DNA from: Polia nebulosa
Taxonomy: Eukaryota; Arthropoda; Insecta; Lepidoptera; Noctuidae
Assembly (NCBI GenBank): GCA_951329385.1
Contig: OX589611.1
Coordinates: forward strand, 10,723,959 to 10,787,958
Reading direction: 5' to 3'
DNA: 64,000 nucleotides
The translations under genes were made by a program, and so were the position numbers. This document shows, piece by piece, positions 21,028 to 32,639 of this stretch. The notes under the pieces are model-generated. The model worked only from the letters and a program-made list of their open reading frames with translations, made no database searches and was not told where the DNA came from. Numbering within the stretch: the first letter of the stretch is position 1; the number at the start of each line of letters is the position of its first letter.

Positions 21028-21324
21028 GAGCACAATAATGAAAATAAATAAATAATTTACATTATTACTTCTTACCTACGTTTGAAGGCGTTTCAGCCAG
21101 CGCACAAGGTGGGCTGTGTCTGTTATTGGTTCGCTAGGAGCAAGTTGCCTAGCACGCAGCGTAGCTCTAGGCATCTCTAAAAATTTGCTGCCCGTTTATC
21201 ACTTAGAATTAACTACTCCAGTATAGGTCTTTCGTTTGATTTCGTTTTCGATTCTCATCATGCCAACGTTAGCGGATTACTAGGGATTCAGATTAAAATG
21301 ATCAAAAACCACATGCCTCTCTTT

Positions 21325-21576
21325 TTAGTTATTTTTAGCTTAACACTGACACCACTGGTGAAATATTTATTCGAAAAATGCTGCAGTAGTAGCTATTAGT
21401 CCTGACAGTAAGATAACTATTAGTTCCAGCTCAAGGTACTATGTCTACGACATGTTGGATGGTGCTGTCCTCCGCCGTAACGCAGCACGTGGTCCGTCTA
21501 CCACACGTCGCGCTAAAGTGGGGTTATGGGCTGATCTTGCATAGTCCTGCCCAGTCTTCGAATATGTTGACGATAG
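21325..21576 (-). pseudogene. UGT last exon, decayed
   Basis: Read on the minus strand after acceptor-like atccag, it begins YRQHIRRLGR where the intact exon at 4971 begins YRRNIEKLRS. It continues with DQPITPL, then TAG in place of glutamate and VW followed by TAG in place of tryptophan, then DHVLRYGG. A deletion of about 20 bases removes part of the RAPAANMSW region, and the membrane segment is frame-shifted. The end still reads atatttcaccagtggtgtca gtgttaagct as in the intact gene. The shared 3' end indicates a fairly recent paralogue that has lost function. Confidence 0.88.
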
Positions 21577-21948
21577 CTGGATAAGCATGTTAGCTTTTAG
21601 ACAGAAGTTACGAATCAAAACTTACCAATATCCATCATCTTCGTTTTCAATTTATGCAATTTTTGAAAGCTGAAAGGTGTGTGAGAGGTAACTGCAAAAC
21701 TAGTTTTTCAATAAATTCATTGAATAAAAGAACACTCCACTGCTGACGACCCTCAGTCATTACAACAACTGTTTCTGTTCTTTCCTAATCATCTTGAATT
21801 TTAATTTCTTAGTGGAGATTTCCGTTAAACATCACGAATAAACTTATCTACAAATAGAACTAACCTGTCATCTGCAATGACTTTGTTGATTGCGTTCTCT
21901 AATATTTTATCGTTGATTCAGTCCTCGGCATTATACCATTGGTCAACA

Positions 21949-22844
21949 GAGGAGCTCGTGGCTAAAGTAATAAAAGCCGCACGGGTCGATCCATCAGGTT
22001 AAGCTACGCTTGTTGGGGTTGGACCATGGATGAGTGGCCATCTTCACATACCGATACTCTTCCGTGTCTCGGAAACGCTGCGTGAACGTGCTCGCGGATC
22101 TTTGACAGTCGTTACAGGTCGTCAGAAGCACGAAAATCTGACAACCAGTCTTACCAAGGGGTATCGTATTGATAAATGATAAATGATGTTTATTCAGTAA
22201 ATAGGTTACAAGGAACACTTTTACACGTCAATGTTTTTTGTCAGTTTAAGCTAGATGAGGCCGGTGTTTCCTAGCTGACTACCCTGAGAAGAAACACCGA
22301 AACAAACTCAGAGGTCAAAGTCTCTTTTAGTGTTCAAATCCATACAATGTGTACTGGTTAAATCATATGAGAACCATGTACGTTTATGTCTGGGCTGAGC
22401 TTTTTGAAGAAAGCAACACACGAATTCGAGTGGACCTGTCCAGACAGTGCAAGCATTTGTCAGTCATCGCGAAGCTCAACTCAGAACTTTGAGGAGCTCA
22501 ACGAACCGACGAACAATACCAAAGTAAGGACATTTAAGTTGGCCGCAAAAATACTCAAACTGCCAGACAATCATAAAATCTACATGAATATAACGACATA
22601 CATAGTTCTCGCATTCACATTATTCTATATGAGGACCACGCAGCTTAGTGTCTGTAGTGGTCTTTTGAAGAAAGAACCAAACATATTTGAGTGGACCTGT
22701 CCAGTCAGTGCAAGCAGTATTACCCAGTAACTGGTTTGAGGAGGTCAGATAGGCAGTCGCTCCATGTAAAATACTAGTATTCAGCTGCACCTGGTTAGAC
22801 TTGAAGCCGACCCCAAGATAGTTGGGAACAGGCTAGGCAGATTG
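21949..22844 (+). mobile_element. 5S-rRNA-like SINE inserted in UGT relic, split by a LINE
   Basis: A full SINE with the LINE at 22171-22716 removed. Near-identical target duplications ataccattggtcaaca (21933) and ataccattggtcagca (22845) bracket it. The body carries gaccatggatgagtggccat in the 5S-like region and ends ccgaccccaagatagttggg. Confidence 0.85.
22171..22716 (-). mobile_element. Jockey-type LINE 3' UTR inside the SINE
   Basis: Begins (reversed 3' end) gataaatgataaatgatgtt and runs to gtccagtcagtgcaagca. A five-base duplication gtatt lies on both sides, and the SINE text gtatcgtattacccag is restored when it is removed. The same 3' UTR sits at 45256 and 53137, attached there to reverse-transcriptase frames. 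Confidence 0.85.
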
Positions 22845-23344
22845 ATACCATTGGTCAGCAAACACATCAATATGATGTATCAACACCAATCAGCGGTACT
22901 GCATAGCGCACGCTCAACTCGTACTTAACCAGGTATTTCAATATATTTTTACACACTCGCAACAATTAAATTGGCAAATGAAAATGTATATAAAGCCTAA
23001 CGCCCACCGATATTGGATAAATAAAAATGCTTGGAGTTCATTTCTATCGATAAAAAAGTGTTGAAATCGGAAACGGTTACAAATTAAATTATCTTTTCCA
23101 CCGATGGCTGTTAGTACAATTTCACGTGCGTACTGAATTGATGCTTTATTTACATTGACGTAGGCTGAAATGCTTGAGATAAAAACCGTTTAAAACTATG
23201 TGCTCGATCAGAGAACTATAATTACTGGCTAGTGGACACGGCCTACGACTGACGAGTTGTAGATGATAGGTACAAACCCAGGCCAGGCCCTCTGTGGAAA
23301 TGATTTCATTATCACTGGTCAATATACGGTCAAGTAAAAAATCG

Positions 23345-23400
23345 TGAGGATACTGGCATGTCTTAGAACCAAAAATTCAAAGATATTAGACATCCAAACC
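23345..23400 (+). repeat. LINE 3' tail fragment
   Basis: The text gaggatactggcatgtctta gaaccaaaaattc matches the start of the tail at 61850 (gaggaaaccgacatgtcctg gaaccaaaaactt). Confidence 0.5.
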
Positions 23401-23586
23401 CTTTTTGTGGCGTGGTTAATCATCTAATGACTTCTCTCGCTCTTGGTAGAGCGGAAGTCGTGTCAGACTTTTACTGACTAAAACTCACCCCTGTTCCTTC
23501 AGTTCACTCTGTACCAAGGGCTGTGGTAACCTTATTTCAAATTTATCCGCCACCCCAGGCAGGAATCGCCCCGGGCCCCGTCACCC

Positions 23587-23636
23587 TAATAGCATTTATT
23601 GTTGGCCTAACCAAATGTCAAAAATAAATGCTATTA
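23587..23636. repeat. 50-bp hairpin insert in the LINE
   Basis: The arms taatagcatttatt / aataaatgctatta are perfectly complementary over 14 bases with a 22-base loop. Absent from other copies of this LINE UTR. Confidence 0.75.
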
Positions 23637-23684
23637 CGGATGCACTGCTGACATATCCTTAAGGCGCGCGTGTGTAGTATTCAC

Positions 23685-23687
<3 letters not shown>

Positions 23688-23716
<29 letters not shown>
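23688..23716. repeat. 29-bp T homopolymer
   Basis: An uninterrupted T-run between ttcactac and gccgtcgac, where other copies read actacgcgccg. Confidence 0.9.
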
Positions 23717-23718
<2 letters not shown>

Positions 23719-24572
23719 CGTCGACTTTTGGGCCTGGACCTTATTGGACAGCGAGCTACCCACTACTCGCCATCCGCAAGCCCACGCCTACGATGGCCGG
23801 AGATCAGCTTGCGAACCCCGGCGCCCAGGGTGTCTCCTGTGGCGGCTGCTGGGGGCGTGAGGCGTCTCTGTTGAGTCTCCTTCATCCACCAAACCCCTAT
23901 GGTAGTTTATGGACTACTCCATCTCACAGAAAAGAGTTGTGTTCCAGTAGTAGGCAGTGTTTTAGTATATTTATATTGTAAGCTGATTATGAAGCTTATA
24001 TGATGTGATTAAAATTTTCCAGATAGGTAAGGAGCCGGGCAAATTGGCCTAAGTGCACTTAAGTCGTACACATTGAAATGCACAACCTCATAATAAATCT
24101 ATCCAAAAGTAATATGAAAAGTGGATAAAGACTACCTAAGGGAAAACATTTGGAGACCTCTGTGCAAATTTATTTTCATTGAATGTCATGCACCGCTATC
24201 ACAAACTATTACAAATGAAACATTATTCCCATCTTTTCGCAACGAGATTTCCCTTCTAAAGTAACTTTGCCCAAGAACCCAGCGTAGCCTATTATTGTCC
24301 CTTTTTATTTCAACATCAACAAGGATACCCGAAGCTCTAAAATAAGAAAAGATTAAGAGATAAGGCCCCATAGCCTCAGGCAATTTTGTGCCGTGCTAGT
24401 CGCTACAACGATGCGTCCAAGTGTCCATTTTGCTGCGAGACATAAATTTTTATGCTTCTCATAGTTATAAAAATATATTCAGGGCTCTTCCCGTTTTATA
24501 AGTGAAAAAAGAAACTGTTAGGTCATGAAAATGTTATTTAGATTTTAGTTTGTTTTGAATATGAGGACTATC

Positions 24573-24742
24573 CAACTTCCTACTAATATTATAACTGCGA
24601 AAGTTTGGGTGCATGTTTGTAATTCAATATGGATGAAATTTGACACAGAGATAGATTATAGTCTGAAATAGCACATACAGTTATAATTTAGAACAGGGGA
24701 AGAAGTAATTCCATGTGGGCGAAGCCACTGGCAGAAGTTGGT
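24573..24742 (+). repeat. Helitron-like non-autonomous repeat
   Basis: Starts cctactaatattataactgc gaaagtttg and ends tgggcgaagccactggcaga agttggt. Similar ends occur at 48690-48868 and 52365-52507, which finish in agctagt, a CTAG(T) end typical of Helitrons. This copy's 3' end has drifted. Confidence 0.5.
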
Positions 24743-25333
24743 AACAACTATTTTACAAATGAAACACATTTTTGCGTTTGGAGAGAGTAAGAACAGCTCT
24801 GATTATGACGTGATAATGCCAGATTACGCAGTCAGAGAGAGACGGAGCTCCTGTACGAAACACTATCCTTTTTAACAAAGGATGCATGACAGGTCATAGT
24901 GAAAGGTAGGTCATATTCATCAAATCATTGGATACGTTATAAGGTAAGTTTTCGATTTGGAAATTCAGAACAAAAACCGAAACTATGATAAACGTGATGC
25001 GAGAAATGCAAGATGATGATTATAATAATAATAATAAACAGAGAAAAATTAAGGGATGAACACAAGTCAATTACAAAATGTTTTTAAAAAGGGTTGGTAT
25101 AAATTGACGTTTATATTTTATGATAGCCACAGTATACTAAGATATTCCCTGACCTTTCTTCGAAGATTTCTCGAAAATTTAATCAAAACAATATTGTTTT
25201 CATTTTGCTGAACAATCTAAAACTAGTTATTGAAATTATGATTATAATCTTGCAGTACCTAATGGAAAATTGTTCCAACAAAGATCCACAGGGCGATATT
25301 TTAAACTAACATTATTCGGTTCCTGCCATAAAT

Positions 25334-25383
25334 GCTGAAGTAAGGTTTTAGTAGGTACTTAAGTACTAAAACCTTACTTCAGC
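25334..25383. repeat. Perfect 20-bp stem hairpin
   Basis: The arm gctgaagtaaggttttagta, loop ggtacttaag, and the exact reverse complement follow. It lies in otherwise unremarkable AT-rich sequence. Confidence 0.9.
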
Positions 25384-26149
25384 TTTTAAGCTAAGCTTTA
25401 AAGCTTGTTCAAACATTATTTCCCGATAAAAGGAAATCTCGTTTGTTTATTTATTGTTGTTTTGTTACTGAATGAGGTATTTTGTTACTTGTTAATTTTA
25501 ACTATAGACAAATCACACTTTATGACATTTAAAAAATGTTATATACTTAATTTAGAGGTAAAGATCAATATAGTTCACTACAAAGATACTAGATGGCGCT
25601 ACACACACTGTATAATAAATTAAAAGCTAAAAATGGGAATTGTGTAAATATATATTTAAAAAAAATTAACACAATAATTCCTTAAGAAATATTAAATTTA
25701 ATTCAGTAATAAATTTGGTCTAATTGAATTTATGCGATACATTATGTGTAAATTGAAACAAATGGTTTAGCGTAATGGAACGTTACTTTTGCAAGATGAC
25801 ATACAGGAGTCTATGACAGCTTTTTTTTTTTGGTTTTGATCTGGAACGAGTCACACTCAATTTCACTAATTTTTAGAAAAATGGAAGGAATTTTATACGC
25901 TGTTATAAACGGGTACATAAATATATAAATATATTTGAGGGGTGGGCAGGAGGAGGGAGGGGGTAGACCCCCCTTCATTGGGGGCAAAGTTTAGGAAATG
26001 CATAGTTTTTTGTTTAAATTATTTTTAAAAAATCTCATTTTGAGGTTATGTTTTGTTCATTTTTTGGGTAAACATTTAACTAATAATTGCTCAAAACACA
26101 AAAGTGCTTGCAGCTTTCCGTTTCCAACATTCTGTGCGCAGCGCACTGG

Positions 26150-26560
26150 TAAACAACCAGCGGTTGGTCAGGCACGTTGGTCGGTCCTATGAATGTTAGG
26201 GAACTGGAGATCAAGAATTGATAATGTAAAGCCTAAGCTAATGTGGAGCGACGATCTTCGTAAGGTGACTGGTAGAAGCAGGATGAGAGAAACCGAAAAT
26301 CGTGAAGAACGGCGTAATATTGAAGAGACCTGTGTCCAGCTGCATTATAGCGGTTAAAATAATATCCGAGTTGACACCGCAACAGAAAAGACCCAGAGGA
26401 AGACCCAGGAAGCGTTTGGTTGGAAGGATTGCGTCGAGAAGGATCTGTGGTAATAGGCCAGGAAGGAAAGCCAGAGACAGGTTGAAATGGATGATGTTTG
26501 TTGAGGAGGCCAAGACCCATAAATCGTTGTAGCGCTGCAAATAATTGTGCAGCTGTGGAC
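26150..26560 (+). pseudogene. LINE reverse-transcriptase C-terminal fragment
   Basis: One frame reads WRSRIDNVKPKLMWSDDLRK VTGRSRM, an endonuclease/RT-type LINE ending. A second, overlapping by about 200 bases in another frame, reads RPRGRPRKRLVGRI and DRLKWMMFVEEAKTHKSL. These could be two fused LINE ends or one frame-shifted ending. Upstream text is lost. Confidence 0.6.
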
Positions 26561-26629
26561 TGCTGTAGGTTTATGATGAATATGAAATAACCATTACACA
26601 ATATTAAGTACACGGAACATGCACCCATA

Positions 26630-26760
26630 GCTCACCCCCGCAGCTTCGGCTTGCTGGTCGCCTCCGGCGACCAGCCTCAGCCGCTACGGCTCGCACAGGT
26701 GCCTATGCTTTGTTACGGCGGGCGGGGGTTGCTCTCCCTCCGCGCCTCCGGTTTTAATTC
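26630..26760. repeat. GC-rich island with hairpin
   Basis: A sharp GC-rich patch within AT-rich DNA, including the perfect hairpin gctggtcgcc tcc ggcgaccagc. Its composition suggests a transposon remnant. No frame is recognised. Confidence 0.45.
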
Positions 26761-26769
26761 AATAACTGT

Positions 26770-29650
26770 CCCTATACATTCGTTCAATCGTTAAGATAAA
26801 ATCAAATGAAAAAATCAGAAGCAAACTCAACAAAGTTAAATCACACACAAATTCCCAGACTCTTGAAACTTGACTCTTGAAGAAAGAAATTCTTTTCTAT
26901 TGAAATTCCTACCATCTAATAGCAAATACTCTCTGAACTCCCGACTTCAAAAAATATTGATCATGACAACACCCAAGCTCAAACTAATAAAAGTTTAAAT
27001 TCTCAATGCAGCTGCAATATTCGAGTTATAATAATCATACTATCCTTTTCTAGGGCACGGTTAATCTGTACGAGGGAGGGAGATAGATACAGGAATATAA
27101 CTCCCGATAAATCCTGCTCAAGTGAGAGGCCACTGGAAAATAACGAGCCTCTAAATTCTCTGTGAGATGGGTTAAGCTTGATGACATACGGACAAATGCT
27201 TTGGCGGTCTTGGCTAAAACTATTCAAACTAAGTATACTGGACTTACAGTTCCAGGACGCCTTTTGAACCATTAAGTTGCGCGCTTTACTAGTATGGTAA
27301 GATTCAAATGTAATCTTTCAGAAAATGTCCCTATGTCTGAGAAAAGCTTACAGGACAGCGTGTTTGTCTTTCAAGGTCTGTCACGTAAAAGTCAAGGTTG
27401 TCAATTTTAATCTTCAGTTTACTAATTTAACCGCCTGAAACCCTCCACCTCTCTTTGTCATTGAAAAATCGGTTACATGAAATCATGTAAGCCTTTGTAC
27501 CTTTGTGTTTCATGTGATTTATGATATATGAATAAAATGGTTTAAAAACGTAATAAGTAAAAATTTGTTTTATTAGTGCGACCACACCAAAGTTACTTTT
27601 TGTGGAGCAAAATTTTGTAACAAAAAAATCCTTTGATAGAATCAATGTGGCTCCACAAATAATTACTTTGGTTTGAACGCACCATTGTAGTCAGTAGTCA
27701 TAACTTGTCCCGACTTTATATCTACTCACGAAACAGTCATAAACCAAACATCTGTTACAAACTCCAGTTTCTTTTTTAACAGAAGTTCATACCAAACATA
27801 CGTTTAACTTTCTTCCAAACAAAAAATATGGAACGTTTATCCTTCAAACTATTCTGCCGTATATCACAGTTGTAACTCATTCAAGTTTTGGCACACACCT
27901 GTTACCAAATTCCCGCTATGTGGATTTTTCCATGCGAGCGGATTTCGGGAATAACCTCCCTTATTTGAAAATATACCAGCCCTATAGTAAATGTTTTTGT
28001 TCTTTATTAGACCGCGAGAATGTTATAGTCGTAAGAAAATCTGTTATTTTTTATGATAAACATTCTTGTTTTCTTAAAGAATATATACGTAAGAATCGAG
28101 CAAACTTCGGTCATTAATAAGGCAAATGTTCTAACAAAATTCATATACCTGCTATGACCGTGTGTTACAAAGTCATAATTTAATTTACAACACCAACATA
28201 CGTAAAAGGCGTTCACATCATTCAAAATAAAATTATCTGTTTAGATCTACTATACGAATATACCCACATCCACCTCTGATGTTCTCATTTTTATACCTCA
28301 TACTCGATTGCAGGGCAGTTAAAATTTAAACAAATGAAAAAAAATCGCTTGACATTTCAAAGTCAATAAACCTCAGCCTCTATCTAATTCCGTCATCAAA
28401 TAAGACACGTGTAACCCAATACACAAATATCTACAAACATATCGAGATAAATCTATACAAAGTAAAATACGATTGCCTAATCAATAATTTTCCTTCCTAA
28501 ATCAAAATACTTCAATGATCCAAGATCACAAGGCAAATGATTACGAACCTACGCGATTTCGTTGCGAACACGATTGGAATCAAAGTAATTCCCCTTGTCT
28601 ACAAAGGAGTAATTTTTAGATGGCAGGAATGAGGGTTCCACAGAAAATTGGGTCTTTACTTTTGACACGAGGAAAAGAAACACCTTTGTGGAACAGCGAA
28701 ACAATACGAGTCAAGTTAAAAATTAAGGAAAATTGCGAAAACGCGACAACGTCTTGTAAAGGCGAAAGGAGGAAAAAATATGGGAAGTATTTCAATATCT
28801 TGCTTTCCTCAATAATGTTTTCATATTTTTTTTGTTGGGATGTTCTTTCAAGATGCTTTGCAGCTTTGGGACTGCTCATTCTTTTTCCTCAATCTGTTCT
28901 GCATTTATGTATAGTAAAGTGTTTTTTTTTTGCATATTTTTTGATACAATCATATCTGGACGTTGTCGCCGGTTATTATCAGATTTCGTTTTAGTTGAAA
29001 AATCAGATGCCACATGCTGACGGAAACCAATGAAATAATGTTACTTTTGCAATATATAATTTTGGGTAAAAAAGCTACTTACCGTAATAATTGTAACCAC
29101 AATCAGCGTAGCTTTACTAAATTTATTTTTGAAATTTGTTTATATTGATGACTGTCTATTTTTAAAACAATTTATGTAAGATTATTACTATAACAGCATT
29201 TTTACTTTTGCTTAGTATTCAAATGATTCACTGATAATAAAGAAACGTATCACATTTTTTTATTCCCGTGTGAAGTCTATAATTTTATTTACGCAAAAGA
29301 GAACATAACACAAAACTGATCTCAGTACAATGTAAGTGGCTCCAAAGAGCTCTCAAGATCAACATTATCCTAGAACGGGACCCTAATGCGCTCTCCAGCA
29401 TTATATCAAGTCGTTCTATGCTGAGGCTCGAATATAAAACGATAAGAGGATCTAAACAAATTGATTTTCAATTAGCGATAGCGATTGACAATAATATATG
29501 GGATTAACATGTGCTACCGACATGTTGCGTAGTCAATCTCAAACGTTTTGGACTGTTCGACAATGCTTATAGAATGTTACTTTGTCAATATAAATATTTC
29601 GATATGCACATTAGAACTCTGAACACAGGTGGTAAACTAGAGACATGGTG
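26770..29650. other. Anonymous AT-rich stretch
   Basis: No exon or repeat that I can name. A frame at 28620-28994 reads MAGMRVPQKIGSLLLTRGKE and becomes hydrophobic near its end; I do not recognise it and see no splice or promoter support. Confidence 0.35.
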
Positions 29651-29654
29651 GTTC

Positions 29655-30005
29655 ATATCACTCTCCTGCCCTTATCCCAATTTATTTGGAGTCGGCGCAA
29701 CATGTCTTTTTCTTCCATACTTCTCTATTAGTCGTCATCTCTGTAGTCATTCCCTTTTTATCCATATTCTCTTTCACACAGTTCATTCATCGTTTCTTTG
29801 GCATTTTTCTACTCTTATAGCCATCCACATCCATACACAAGACTTTCCTCTCGACATTTTCTTCATTCCTCCGCATCACATGCCCATACCATGACAACCG
29901 CTTTCCACACAACTTTTCAGTCAGTGGTTCCACTTTCAGATTTGCTCTCATATACTCATTCCTAGTTCTATCCATGCGCGTAACACCACACATCGCTCTT
30001 ACATC
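29655..30005 (-). pseudogene. RTE-like LINE reverse-transcriptase C-terminus
   Basis: The minus strand reads MCGVTRMDRTRNEYMRANLK, then EKLCGKRLSWYGHVMRRNEE and a CMDVDGY block, the recurrent ending of this LINE group. A stop interrupts after PKKR, but the text continues in frame as a decayed ...VWKKKTCCADSK and then the gccgactccaaataaattgg tail. Truncated at the 5' side. Confidence 0.8.
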
Positions 30006-30168
30006 TACAAATTTAGAGACTTCATAAAGTAGACCAATATTATAAAATTAATTTTAATTGCTCAGAAAGCTATTTCAATAACAATAATAAGATGCAACAC
30101 AACAACTAATAAACTAACATAAGAAGTTTTGCTTCAATGTTTAAATCCACACACACTTCCTTATCCTT

Positions 30169-30335
30169 TATTTTTTGTTTTGATGGGGTGGGAAATCATC
30201 CAGCGACATCTTCCGCTCTGGGTGGAGCGGGAGGGCGTGTCAGACTCTTACTGACTAAAAACCACCCCTTTTCCTTCCCTGCCTGAGTACCCAGGGGAGC
30301 GGTAACTCTGTTAAGAATTTATCCGCTATCCGCAA
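30169..30335 (-). mobile_element. R1-type LINE 3' tail, perfect 12-bp TSD
   Basis: Bounded by ttccttatcctt at 30157-30168 and 30336-30347. Family text runs from gatggggtgggaaatcatcc to agaatttatccgctatc. Confidence 0.88.
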
Positions 30336-30349
30336 TTCCTTATCCTTAA

Positions 30350-31005
30350 ATGGTTACCAGTAAACCAAAAAGTTAAATAACATTACAAAACAGTCATCCA
30401 CTAGCATTCGCAAGATCACAAAGGTACATTTACATGACTTAATATTCAACCCAAAACGTGTCAACAAACTACCCCTGAGGGTAACAGAGGATAAGAGTCA
30501 CGTTACGTATGACAAAGATACATCAAAAGGCAACAAATGAACTACTTTCACCATTATTTTACGAGCCTGAGTCAGCGTGAAGCATAAAAGAAACCTACGT
30601 GGGCCATAGAGATACAAATAAGCAACAAAGACATTAAGGTTTACGATAATAGTGTACCTACAAGCTATATCCTTAGATAAAACCACGTTGGTTAAGGAAA
30701 TCACCCTTTTGATACATTTTTACTTGTCGTATCTATGTACTCGTACGTAATTAATGTTTAATTAATCCCTTCCTGTCACTTTTGTCACATGTCTCAAAAG
30801 TATAATAGTTAACATGACTCTTCAAAAGGCTTATCATTATCAACCTTATACTTATAAAACTCTCTAACTATAAATATGCTATATGGGTAAAGGCAGTTCA
30901 CAGTGATTATTCTTCTGTATTCGGATTCAAATTCTAATTCTCCAAAAAAGCATTTGAATTAAGAACCTGCTAATCCGTGTTTAAATAAATGACATGGTTA
31001 CTTTT
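30350..31005. other. Anonymous stretch, no gene seen
   Basis: AT-rich sequence without open frames of interest or recognised repeats. Confidence 0.4.
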
Positions 31006-31006
31006 T

Positions 31007-31235
31007 TTAGGGTTCCGTACCCGAAGGGTCCAAACGGAACCCTATTGTTATCACTTACGTGTCCGTCTGTCTGTCTGTCCGTCCGTCATCTGTCACAAAA
31101 TTTTGTTACGAAGAATTTTTTAACTGCCTAATTGACATATGAACTTGAAATTTGGTGATAGTGTTTATTATAACTTATACTTTACTAACAAATACCAATA
31201 TTTGGTACGGAACCCTCAATACGCGAAATCCGACA
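31007..31235 (+). repeat. GTTCCGTAC-family repeat
   Basis: tttttagggttccgtacccg, a gtctgtctgtctgtccgtcc array, cacaaaattttgttacgaag, then tggtacggaaccctcaatac and cgacacgct. A reversed near-identical copy is at 39690-40000. Confidence 0.75.
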
Positions 31236-31261
31236 CGCTACATTTTTTCATAAATTATCCC

Positions 31262-31800
31262 AAATTCTACAACAATTCTAGTTCTGGGATATATAACAAC
31301 AAAAAAGTGAAAAATAAAAAACCTTTTTAGAAAACAAACAACCGACTTCCAAAATTAATACACTAAAAATTAAAAAAATAACTTTTATTTTGGAAGTTGG
31401 TGTTTGTTTTTCCGAAATTAAAGTTATTTTTAATTTTTAGTGTATTTTAAACAGACTTCCGAAATTAAAGTTATTTTTTAATTTTTAGTGTATTTTTTTT
31501 GGAAGTCGGTTCTTTGTTTTCTAAAAAGGTTTTTTATTTCTCACTTTTTTGTTGTTATATATCCCAGAGCTAGAAACCCCAATAACATGGGATGTGGAAT
31601 TTCAACATAGTCGTAATTGGAGAACACCAAAACGTCATCCAGGTAAATGTATTTTTCGTTTTAGTTCAGTTTTTCAAAAAGCGCTGAAACAATTTCAATA
31701 AAATATATACATATAGGACCACCTCGGGAGTATATTCTTTCGGATAAAAAAAGAATTTTGAAAATCGGTCTTCAATTGACAGAGAAATCGGTGGAAAAAC
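31262..31800. repeat. Foldback repeat, ACCGACTT family, with tripled arm
   Basis: The block ccgaaattaaagttattttt followed by aatttttagtgtatttt appears twice in tandem on the right side, facing one arm on the left (ccgacttccaaaattaatac). The outer arms tgggatatataacaacaaaa / tgttgttatatatccca also pair. Confidence 0.75.
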
Positions 31801-31984
31801 ATTTAAAAAAAATCTATTTAATCCTGTAACTGACGTTAGATTATCAAAACATTATGCCACGTAGTTTTGTTTTATCAATTCGATAAAAATTGACATGGAT
31901 AAAACTTTTATGTAAAAAATGGTACATTTTGTTTGACGACGTGACGTAACGCGCATTTGCAACGCACTGCATCGTCTTCATTTT

Positions 31985-32560
31985 TAACCGACTTCAAGAA
32001 AAGGAGGAAGTACTCAATTTGACTGTATTTTTTTTTTATGTGTGTTACCTCAGAACTTTTGAACTGGTGAACCGATTTAAATGATTCATTTTTTATTTGA
32101 AAGCTGGTGCTTCTCATGTGGTCCCATTAAAATTTGGTAAAGATCTGATAAAGAACTTCAGAGATACACAATGGAACTCTTCAATAAATGATAGCACACC
32201 TTCCAGAATTGCTGCAATCGCATGTCTGTTTATTGTTTCACGCTGATACTCTCTGAAGGGGTACACAGATTTGTACAGTTCAAAAAAAAAAAAAAACCCT
32301 GATACACCCTAATTTGACCAATTATGTTCAAATTCCATAGTTTCGGGGCTATCAATTCGGGCATGACTTTACTATTAATTTAGTTTTATTTATGTGGTAC
32401 AACAACTAAAAAGTTAAACAAAAAAACTTTTACAAAAAAAATACAACCGACTGCCATAAATAACACAAAAAAATGCAAAATAACTTTAATTTCGGAAGTC
32501 GGCGACAAATAACGAAGAAACAAAACTAGAAACACCGAGTTGTATTTTTTTTTTGTAAAA
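31985..32560 (+). repeat. Foldback repeat, ACCGACTT family
   Basis: Starts ttaaccgacttcaagaaaag and holds agaacttcagagatacacaa tggaactcttcaataaatga and catgtctgtttattgtttc, all found reversed at 40203-40707. It ends in a hairpin-like ggaagtcggcg region. Confidence 0.75.
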
Positions 32561-32639
32561 AGTTTTTTACTAGCGAACGTGACTAAAGAATAACCATGAA
32601 TGCAATATTTTTTGGCAAACAACTGACGGACTAATTAGA

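Larger units (their letters stand above)
21865..22912 (-). pseudogene. UGT penultimate exon, decayed and split by a SINE
   Basis: Minus-strand remnants lie on both sides of the SINE at 21949-22844. The right part reads gtaccgctgattggtgtt (PLIGV, as in the intact GVPLIGVP) with a small insertion, then tttgctgaccaatggta (ADQW). The left part resumes caatggtataatgccgagg. After losing about 70 bases it reads INDKILENAINKVIADD and ends at an intact donor CAG|gttagt. The 288-base gap to 21576 is the intron. The upstream end of the exon is unrecognisable beyond about 22912. Confidence 0.8.
23402..23888 (-). mobile_element. R1-type LINE 3' end, long copy
   Basis: Bounded by ccaaaccc at 23394-23401 and 23889-23896. 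It reaches past the UTR into the end of the coding region (ggtgtctcctgtggcggctg). It carries a small hairpin insert at 23587-23636 and a T-run at 23688-23716 that replaces family text. Confidence 0.8.

Noticed and set aside
22386..22730. 114-codon plus-strand frame
   Set aside because: It lies in the Jockey-type 3' UTR and runs into the SINE; the same frame is broken in the other two copies.
23670..23981. Open frame beginning with a polyphenylalanine run
   Set aside because: It is the T-run and 3' end of an R1-type LINE read from the wrong strand.
28620..28994. 124-codon frame starting MAGMRVPQ
   Set aside because: Considered as a small gene, but there is no start context, homologue, splice or poly-A support that I can see; left as unassigned.
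29511..29894. 127-codon plus-strand frame
   Set aside because: Antisense of a recognisable LINE reverse-transcriptase ending.
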